Source of the DNA: Mesorhizobium sp. ORS 3324
Lineage (GTDB): Bacteria > Pseudomonadota > Alphaproteobacteria > Rhizobiales > Rhizobiaceae
DNA length: 64,000 nt
Reading direction: 5' to 3'
Assembly: GCA_000824825.2 (NCBI GenBank)
Contig: LM655194.1
Span: forward strand, 429,632 to 493,631
Part shown: positions 58,353 to 64,000 of the stretch, piece by piece
Numbering within the stretch: the first letter of the stretch is position 1
How the letters are laid out: every line of letters begins with the position of its first letter
The notes under the pieces: model-generated
What the model was told of the DNA's origin: nothing
The model's input: the letters and a program-made list of their open reading frames with translations, nothing else
The model's database searches: none
Program-made: the position numbers and the translations under genes

Positions 58353-59528
58353 ATGACTGAGCCTCCGCTGAAAGGCATCCGCGTTATCGAACTTGCCCGC
58401 ATCCTGGCGGGTCCTTGGGCTGGGCAGATGCTTGCCGATCTCGGCGCCGATGTCATCAAGGTCGAGAGCCCGGACGGCGGCGACGACACCCGCAAATGGG
58501 GCCCGCCTTTCGTCATGAGCCATGACGGCGAGAACCTCTCGGCGGCCTACTATCATTCCTGCAATCGCGGCAAGCGCTCGATTGCCATCGATTTCTCCAA
58601 GCCCGAGGGGGCCGACACGCTCCGCCGCCTCGTCGCAACGGCCGACGTGCTGATCGAGAACTTCAAGCTCGGCGGCCTGAAGAAATACGGCCTCGACTAT
58701 GAGAGCCTGAGGACCATCAACCCGCGCCTCGTCTATTGCTCGATCACCGGCTTCGGCCAGAACGGCCCCTACGCGCCGCGCGCGGGCTACGATTTCATCA
58801 TCCAGGCGATGGCCGGCATGATGTCGATCACCGGCGAGCCCGGCCGCGAGCCGCAAAAGGCGGGCGTTGCCATCTCCGACCTGTTCACCGGTCTCTACTC
58901 GGTGATCGCCATCCAGGCCGCCCTTCGCCATGCCGAGAAGACAGGTGAAGGCCAGCATATCGACATGGCGCTTTTCGACAGCCAGATCTCGGCGCTCGGC
59001 AACCAGAACCTCAACTATCTGGTTTCCGGTAAGTCGCCGGTGCAGATGGGCAATGCGCATATGAATATCGCGCCCTACGAGGTGCTGCCGGTGAAGGATG
59101 GCCACATCATCCTCGCCGTCGGCAATGATAGCCAGTTCGCTAAGTTCTGCGCCGTGGTCGGCCTCACCGACTTGCCCGCCGATCCCGATTTCGCCACCAA
59201 TCCCGCCCGCGTCGCAAAACGCGCGAAGCTGCGCGAGCTGATCATCGAAACGCTGAAGGCATTTGATCGCGATCCGCTGCTCAGCAAGCTCGAAGCCGCA
59301 GGCGTGCCCGCAAGCCCGATCAACACGATCGGCCAGATGTTCGCCGATCCGCAGACGATCGCGCGCGGCATGCGGCTCGACCTCGACGACGGCCACGGCA
59401 ACCTCTTGCCTTCGGTGCGCGCCCCGATGGTGATGTCGGGCACGCCGCTCGTCTATGAGCGCCCCTCGCCGCGCCTTGGCGAGCACACGCAGGAAATCCT
59501 TGCCGAACTGGAGAAATCAGGACGATGA
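58353..59528 (+). CDS. CaiB/BaiF family (class III) CoA-transferase
   Basis: A 391-residue CoA-transferase. GIRVIELARILAGPWAGQMLADLGADVIKVE is the classic N terminus; the catalytic aspartate is D176 in AGVAISDLFTGLYSV; GYDFIIQAMAGMMSITGEP and NQNLNYLVSG follow. Members move CoA between carboxylic acids (formate/oxalate, carnitine, 2-hydroxy acids). The ATGA overlap with the TPP enzyme suggests both act on the same compound. Confidence 0.9.
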   Translation: MTEPPLKGIRVIELARILAGPWAGQMLADLGADVIKVESPDGGDDTRKWGPPFVMSHDGENLSAAYYHSCNRGKRSIAIDFSKPEGADTLRRLVATADVLIENFKLGGLKKYGLDYESLRTINPRLVYCSITGFGQNGPYAPRAGYDFIIQAMAGMMSITGEPGREPQKAGVAISDLFTGLYSVIAIQAALRHAEKTGEGQHIDMALFDSQISALGNQNLNYLVSGKSPVQMGNAHMNIAPYEVLPVKDGHIILAVGNDSQFAKFCAVVGLTDLPADPDFATNPARVAKRAKLRELIIETLKAFDRDPLLSKLEAAGVPASPINTIGQMFADPQTIARGMRLDLDDGHGNLLPSVRAPMVMSGTPLVYERPSPRLGEHTQEILAELEKSGR

Positions 59529-61174
59529 AGACCGGCGGACAACTGATCGTCGAAGCGCTCGAAGCGAACGGCACCGACCGCATCTTCTGCGTGCCGGGCG
59601 AATCCTATCTGGCTGTGCTCGATGCGCTGCATGACTCCTCGATCCGCACCATCGTCTGCCGTCAGGAGGGCGGTGCCGCGATGATGGCCGACTGCCAGGG
59701 ACGCCTTACCGGCAAGCCCGGCATCTGCTTCGTCACCCGCGGCCCCGGCGCCACCAATGCTTCGGCCGGCATCCACATCGCCATGCAGGATTCGGTGCCG
59801 CTGATCCTATTCATCGGCCAGGTTGCCAGCCACGCCAAGGAGCGCGAGGCTTTCCAGGAGGTCGATTACAAGCGCTTCTTCGGCGACATTGCCAAATGGG
59901 TGGTCGAGATCGACGATGCTGCGCGCATCCCGGAATTCGTCACCCGTGCCTTCGCGGTGGCGACATCCGGCCGTCCCGGCCCGGTCGTGATTTCGCTGCC
60001 AGAGGATATGCTGACCAGCGAGGTCGAGGCGCCGAACGCGCTCCCGCATACTCCGGTGGAGACGCGTCCCGGCGAGGCCGAGCTCGACGCGCTCAAAATG
60101 CTGCTGAGCAGTGCCAAGCGGCCCTTCGTCATCCTCGGCGGCACGCGCTGGGATGCGGAAGCGGTTGCGCTGATGCGCACGATCGCCGAGGCATGGTCGC
60201 TCCCCGTAGGCTGCTCCTTCCGCCGCCAGATGCTGTTCGATCATCTTCATCCGAGCTATGCCGGCGATGTCGGGATCGGCATCAATCCGAAGCTGGCGGC
60301 GGCGATCAAGCAGGCCGACGTCGTCCTGCTAATCGGCGGGCGCATGGGCGAGATGCCGTCCTCCGACTACACGCTGCTCAAGAGCCCCTACCCCGATCAG
60401 GCGCTGGTGCATGTCCATGCCGACGCCGGCGAGCTCGGCCGCGTCTATCGGCCGACGCTGGCGATCAACGCATCGCCCTCGGCCTTCGTCGAAGCCTTCG
60501 CCAAGCGCGGACCGGTCGGGACGCCGTCATGGGCAGATGAGACGGCGAAGCTGCACGCCGCCTATCTCGAATGGTCGACACCGCCGCAGAGCGGCCCCGG
60601 CGCAGTCCAGATGGGACCGATCATGAACTATCTGGAAAAGGCGCTGCCGGAGGACGCTATCCTAACCAACGGTGCCGGCAACTACGCCACCTGGGTGCAC
60701 CGCTTCCACCGCTTCCGCCGCTTCGCCACGCAGGCCGCACCCACTTCCGGTTCGATGGGCTACGGCACGCCGGCGGCCGTTGCCGCCAAGGCGCTGTTTC
60801 CGGATCGCACGGTAGTTGCCTTTGCCGGCGACGGCTGTTTCCTGATGAACGGTCAGGAGTTCGCGACCGCCGCGCAATACGGCCTGCCGATCATCGTCGT
60901 CGTCGTCAACAACGGCATCTACGGCACGATCCGCATGCATCAGGAGCGGGAGTATCCGAACCGCGTCGTCGCCACCGACCTCAAGAACCCGGATTTCGCC
61001 GCCCTTGCCCGCGCCTATGGCGGTCATGGCGAAACGGTGGAGAAGACCGAGGACTTCGCTACAGCCTTCGAACGCGCACGCGCCAGCGGCAAGCCGGCGA
61101 TCGTCGAGATCAGGCTCGATCCCGAAGCCATCACCCCGACCCGCACGCTGACGCAAATCCGCGACAAGTCGTGA
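59525..61174 (+). CDS. Thiamine diphosphate-dependent enzyme (acetolactate synthase-like)
   Basis: A 549-residue three-domain ThDP enzyme. Catalytic glutamate E48 in CRQEGGAAMM activates the cofactor; the ThDP motif is GDGCFLMNGQEF ... NN; GPGATNASAGIHIAMQDSVPLILF and EAFQEVDYKRFFGDIAKW resemble acetolactate synthase. It lacks a nearby regulatory subunit gene and is coupled to a CoA-transferase, so it may rather be a decarboxylase or lyase of 2-oxo or 2-hydroxyacyl-CoA compounds. Oxalyl-CoA decarboxylase is possible, but its YEE active-site pattern is not evident (FQE instead). Confidence 0.83.
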   Translation: MKTGGQLIVEALEANGTDRIFCVPGESYLAVLDALHDSSIRTIVCRQEGGAAMMADCQGRLTGKPGICFVTRGPGATNASAGIHIAMQDSVPLILFIGQVASHAKEREAFQEVDYKRFFGDIAKWVVEIDDAARIPEFVTRAFAVATSGRPGPVVISLPEDMLTSEVEAPNALPHTPVETRPGEAELDALKMLLSSAKRPFVILGGTRWDAEAVALMRTIAEAWSLPVGCSFRRQMLFDHLHPSYAGDVGIGINPKLAAAIKQADVVLLIGGRMGEMPSSDYTLLKSPYPDQALVHVHADAGELGRVYRPTLAINASPSAFVEAFAKRGPVGTPSWADETAKLHAAYLEWSTPPQSGPGAVQMGPIMNYLEKALPEDAILTNGAGNYATWVHRFHRFRRFATQAAPTSGSMGYGTPAAVAAKALFPDRTVVAFAGDGCFLMNGQEFATAAQYGLPIIVVVVNNGIYGTIRMHQEREYPNRVVATDLKNPDFAALARAYGGHGETVEKTEDFATAFERARASGKPAIVEIRLDPEAITPTRTLTQIRDKS

Positions 61175-61178
61175 CCAA

Positions 61179-61224
61179 TGCATGTCGCCCAAAGTGTGGA
61201 ACGGTTTCGGGAAAGCGATATGCA
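61179..61224. repeat. 46-bp palindromic dispersed repeat, copy 4
   Basis: TGCATGTCG (61179-61187) and CGATATGCA (61216-61224) with one mismatch in the right arm. It begins four bases past the TPP-enzyme stop and is followed by AAAACAAGCAG, like the tail of copy 2. Confidence 0.88.
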
Positions 61225-61239
61225 AAAACAAGCAGAAGA

Positions 61240-61259
61240 AGAGGCGGTTGCCCGCCTCT
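61240..61259. terminator. Terminator between TPP enzyme and CHRD gene
   Basis: AGAGGCGG (61240-61247), TTGC, CCGCCTCT (61252-61259), then CTTTCTGTT on the plus strand. It separates two convergent genes and can serve both. Confidence 0.7.
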
Positions 61260-61279
61260 CTTTCTGTTGCGGAAGGCTG

Positions 61280-61729
61280 CTACATCGATGCGCCTGTTGA
61301 CTTCTCGATCTGCCCTCGGATCTCGCCGTCTGGGTTGGCGGCAGTGTGGACGTTGACATAGTATTTGCCGGCCTCCAGGTCTTTGGCCTGGGCATCCGTC
61401 AGCGTCGCCGAACCCTTTATCGGGCTCTTGACCTTCTTGAACGGGATTACGGGATCCGCGTTCTCACCCTTTGCCGCCGGGCCGTGAATGTGAGCCGCCG
61501 ACGCCGGCCCGCTGAGGCCGGAATATTTGACGTTCCAGCTGAGCTTCTTGCTGGTGGTGTTGAATGTGAATGTGGCGGTGCCCTTGCCCTTGGTGGTGAC
61601 GGGCGGGCTCACCTGAGCGCCGTCGAGCGTGGCCTTGAACTTCATCGTCTCAGCCATGGCCGGCGATGCGAGCAGGAAGGCGGTCGAGACGGCGAGCGCC
61701 GAAAGCAGCGGCAGGGATTGGATGCGCAT
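61280..61729 (-). CDS. Secreted CHRD domain protein
   Basis: A 149-residue protein with a signal peptide (LLSALAVSTAFLLASPAMA) and a CHRD domain (ETMKFKATLDGAQVSPPVTTKGKGTATFTFN, AAHIHGPA, YYVNVHTAANPDGEIRGQI). CHRD domains were first described in chordin; in bacteria their role is unknown. GGAGG lies nine bases upstream of the ATG at 61729; the longer frame to 61825 is unlikely. Monocistronic between two terminators. Confidence 0.85.
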   Translation of the reverse strand: MRIQSLPLLSALAVSTAFLLASPAMAETMKFKATLDGAQVSPPVTTKGKGTATFTFNTTSKKLSWNVKYSGLSGPASAAHIHGPAAKGENADPVIPFKKVKSPIKGSATLTDAQAKDLEAGKYYVNVHTAANPDGEIRGQIEKSTGASM

Positions 61730-61846
61730 TGGAGGACCTCCGTTTGACTCACGCGTCCGCCGCGGCTCCCCGGCGCGCGGATGCACTGCCACAACGATTG
61801 GCCGGCGCTTTGTATCCCGGCGCACGCATATTTTACCGGCGCCAAG

Positions 61847-61869
61847 AAAAAGGGGCGGTCGCCCGCCCC
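61847..61869 (-). terminator. Terminator of the NMT1-type ABC operon
   Basis: GGGGCGG (61852-61858) and CCGCCCC (61863-61869) form a 7-base stem with loop TCGC; on the minus strand it is followed by five T (61847-61851). It is 29 bases past the substrate-binding gene stop. Confidence 0.8.
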
Positions 61870-61898
61870 CTCAAAATTCCGGCCGATGAGGCCTGACC

Positions 61899-62870
61899 CT
61901 ACTTGATCGCCTTGTCGGTGATTGCCGTCGTGTAGGCGCCCGAAGGCTCCTTGGCGATGATCTTCTGGTCGAGCAGCGCCTTGGCGGTGCGCTCGTAGGT
62001 CGCCGGATCGAGCTTGCCGTCGGCATTGTCGATCAGCTTGGCGACTTCGCCCATCATGCGCTTCTGATGGTTCTCGTCCTGGCCGCCATTGTCCATGACG
62101 ATCCCGGCCGCCTCGTCCGAATTGTCGACGGCGTATTTCCAGCCCTTCATCGAGGCGCGCACGAAGCGCACCATCTTGTCCTCGAAGGCCGGGTCCTTCA
62201 GCTTGTCCTCGAGCGCATAGAGCCCATCCTCGAGCAGGTCGTTGCCCATGGCCGAGTAGTTGAAGACGGTAAGCTGCTCCGGCTTGTAGCCGGCGTCGAT
62301 CAGCTGCCAGTACTCGTTATAGGTCATGACCGAGATGCAGTCCGCCTGCTTCTGGATCAGTGGCTGCACGTCGAAGCTCTGCTTCAGCACGGTGACGCCA
62401 TCCTTGCCGCCATCGGTCTTCAGGCCGAGCTTGTTCATCCAGGCGTAGAACGGATATTCGTTGCCGAAGAACCAGACGCCGAGCGTATGGCCCTTGAAGT
62501 CGGCTTCGGTCTTGATCGGGCCGTCCTTCGGGCAGACCAGCTCCATGCCGGCCTTCTTGAACGGCTGGGCGATGTTGACCAGCGGCACGCCCTTCTCGCG
62601 CGCGGCCAGCGCGCCGCCCATCCAGTCGACGATCACATCGGCGCCGCCGCCGGCGATCACCTGCTCCGGCGCGATGTCGGGGCCGCCCGGCTTGATGTCG
62701 ACGTCGAGGCCCTCGGCGTCATAGAAGCCCTTCGCCTTGGCGACATAGTAGCCGGCGAACTGGGCCTGCGTGACCCATTTCAGCTGCAGCGTCACCTTGT
62801 CGGCCGCCATCGCCTGGAAAGCGGCCAGCGACATCGCGCCGGCCAAAGCAGAAACCACAAGTCTTTTCAT
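61899..62870 (-). CDS. ABC transporter substrate-binding protein (NMT1/THI5-like)
   Basis: A 323-residue periplasmic binding protein. Signal peptide MKRLVVSALAGAMSLAAFQAMA; then VTLQLKWVTQAQFAGYYVAKAKGFYDAEGLDVDIKPGGPD, the NMT1/THI5-like signature shared by importers of thiamin pyrimidine, riboflavin and related compounds. GVWFFGNEYPFYAWM is probably a ligand-contact segment. The actual ligand is not predictable and no riboswitch is in the window. ATG at 62870 is chosen; it lies 39 bases after the permease gene. Confidence 0.87.
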   Translation of the reverse strand: MKRLVVSALAGAMSLAAFQAMAADKVTLQLKWVTQAQFAGYYVAKAKGFYDAEGLDVDIKPGGPDIAPEQVIAGGGADVIVDWMGGALAAREKGVPLVNIAQPFKKAGMELVCPKDGPIKTEADFKGHTLGVWFFGNEYPFYAWMNKLGLKTDGGKDGVTVLKQSFDVQPLIQKQADCISVMTYNEYWQLIDAGYKPEQLTVFNYSAMGNDLLEDGLYALEDKLKDPAFEDKMVRFVRASMKGWKYAVDNSDEAAGIVMDNGGQDENHQKRMMGEVAKLIDNADGKLDPATYERTAKALLDQKIIAKEPSGAYTTAITDKAIK

Positions 62871-62909
62871 GTTTTTACCCTCTGAAGTTAGCACCCAAAC
62901 CCACCGCCC

Positions 62910-63989
62910 CTATCCACCACGGACAGAGGGATGCCAAAACGTGACGGCTCTCTCGACGAGAGCGACCACGCCATAAAAGACCGAACCCGCCAGTGCTGCA
63001 ACCGCGATTTCGGCCCAAACCATGTCGATGTTCATCCGCCCGACTTCCGTCGAAATGCGGAATCCCATGCCGACAACCGGCGTGCCGAAGAACTCCGCGA
63101 CGATGGCGCCGATCAGCGCCAGCGTCGAATTGATCTTCAGCGCATTGAAGATGAACGGAGCGGCCGCCGGCAGCCTGAGCTTCAGCAAGGTCGGCCAGTA
63201 GCTCGACGCATAAGTGCGCATCAGGTCGCGCTCCATATGGCCGGAGGCGGCAAGGCCCGCGACCGTGTTCACCAGCATCGGGAAGAAGGTCATGATGATG
63301 ACAACCGCCGCCTTGGACGGCCAGTCGAAGCCGAACCACATGACCATGATCGGCGCCACGCCGATGATCGGCAGCGCCGAAACCATGTTGCCGATGGGCA
63401 GCAGTCCGCGCCGCAGGAACGGCACCCGGTCGGCGAGGATGGCGACGACGAAGCCGGCGAGATTGCCGGTAATGTAGCCTACCAGCACGGCCTTGAAGAT
63501 CGTCTGCCGTACGTCCTCGCCCAGGATCGGCAGCGCATTGGCGATGCGCGCACCGATGGCGCTCGGCGGTGGCAAAAGGATGAAGGGGATGCCGGCGCCG
63601 CGCGTCACCGCCTCCCAGATAATCAGGATCCAGGCGCCGAAGATCGCCGGGATGATGAGGCGCAATGCAGTCTTCGCTCCACTCGCGGTAGGATGCAGCG
63701 AGGACAGCAAGGCCGCGCAGCGCCAAGCGAGCAGCCAGGCGGCGGCGAGAGCCAGGAAATAGGGCGCCAGCGCCGTGCCCTCGAAACCGGCGATGCCTTT
63801 GATCAGCAGCCAGCCCGCGATATGGGCGCCTATGAAAAGAACGATGGCTTCGACAAGTGGCGCGAGCCGGGCTGTCGAGACCAGCGCCGCTATCAGCAGC
63901 AGCCCGAGGATCAGGCCCTTCGTGCCCAAATACGGATAGGCGATCGTCGCCGTCGGCTCTGCCAGCGCGGCCGCTTCCGGCTTCGACAT
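62910..63989 (-). CDS. ABC transporter permease (BPD_transp_1 type)
   Basis: A 359-residue inner-membrane permease. Several spans precede the transport domain; the EAA-loop consensus is seen in SYWPTLLKLRLPAAAPFIFNALKI, with GAIVAEFFGTPVVGMGF following. It is longer than the usual 250 residues because of about three extra N-terminal spans (LILGLLLIAALVSTARLAPLVEAIVLFIGAHIAGWLL). ATG at 63989 is near the window end; the ATPase gene is expected just upstream. Forms the importer with the downstream binding protein. Confidence 0.87.
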   Translation of the reverse strand: MSKPEAAALAEPTATIAYPYLGTKGLILGLLLIAALVSTARLAPLVEAIVLFIGAHIAGWLLIKGIAGFEGTALAPYFLALAAAWLLAWRCAALLSSLHPTASGAKTALRLIIPAIFGAWILIIWEAVTRGAGIPFILLPPPSAIGARIANALPILGEDVRQTIFKAVLVGYITGNLAGFVVAILADRVPFLRRGLLPIGNMVSALPIIGVAPIMVMWFGFDWPSKAAVVIIMTFFPMLVNTVAGLAASGHMERDLMRTYASSYWPTLLKLRLPAAAPFIFNALKINSTLALIGAIVAEFFGTPVVGMGFRISTEVGRMNIDMVWAEIAVAALAGSVFYGVVALVERAVTFWHPSVRGG

Positions 63990-64000
63990 TGCGCCGAGCG

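Overview
The window is a GC-rich (about 63-65 % by eye) alphaproteobacterial chromosome segment. A Mesorhizobium-like member of the Rhizobiales is the best guess. Reasons: the gene order of the division and cell-wall cluster, the long-linker FtsZ, the betaine-lipid genes btaA-btaB, the ArsR/methyltransferase regulator next to metF, the GANTC-rich promoter region and the style of short palindromic intergenic repeats. No rRNA or tRNA gene, prophage, IS element or CRISPR array was seen. The only clear structural RNA is RNase P RNA.

Layout. (1) 1-1290: azlC-azlD, an amino-acid exporter pair on the minus strand, beside two kinds of palindromic repeat. (2) 1412-27511, all minus strand: a nearly unbroken dcw cluster. 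In transcription order it reads mraZ-rsmH-ftsL-ftsI-murE-murF-mraY-murD-ftsW-murG-murC-murB // ddlB-ftsQ-ftsA-ftsZ // lpxC // bamD-recN // ligA-DUF2461. Most junctions overlap by 1-13 bases; the real breaks are upstream of mraZ, between murB and ddlB, between ftsZ and lpxC, between lpxC and bamD, and between recN and ligA. (3) 27911-32949: a trans-sulfuration enzyme, a ParDE toxin-antitoxin pair, rnpB, a lytic transglycosylase, an amidase with a TerB/DnaJ protein, and a small lipoprotein. (4) 33123-38789, plus strand: a fused 5-oxoprolinase/hydantoinase and the betaine-lipid operon btaA-btaB. (5) 38796-45361: serine hydrolase, GH25 lysozyme, MltB-type transglycosylase, ornithine-type decarboxylase, EamA exporter and a 28-residue membrane peptide. 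(6) 45376-57071: metF with its regulator, trmO, DUF2293, a class IV aminotransferase, MOSC, an ICMT-like methyltransferase, a KAS III-like enzyme, a Tam-like methyltransferase, ettA, a diguanylate cyclase and RNase T2. (7) 57278-63989: a lipase-like hydrolase, a coupled CoA-transferase/TPP-enzyme pair, a CHRD protein and an NMT1-type ABC importer that probably continues beyond the right edge.

The strongest new observations are regulatory. The mraZ promoter region carries four (T/C)GGG repeats at an exact 10-base period, lying over a TTGACG-17-TATCCC promoter: a candidate MraZ autoregulatory box. The 311-base gap before ddlB-ftsQ-ftsA-ftsZ holds eight GANTC (CcrM) sites within 179 bases, where under one is expected, suggesting methylation-dependent (GcrA/CcrM) timing of division genes. 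btaAB is preceded by a textbook Pho box (CTGTCAC-N4-CTGTCAT). parDE has a palindromic operator between its -35 and -10. The metF regulator gene has a 16-base near-palindrome just upstream. Four copies of a 46-47-base palindrome are dispersed between genes, and a different palindrome appears to have inserted in frame inside the 5-oxoprolinase gene.
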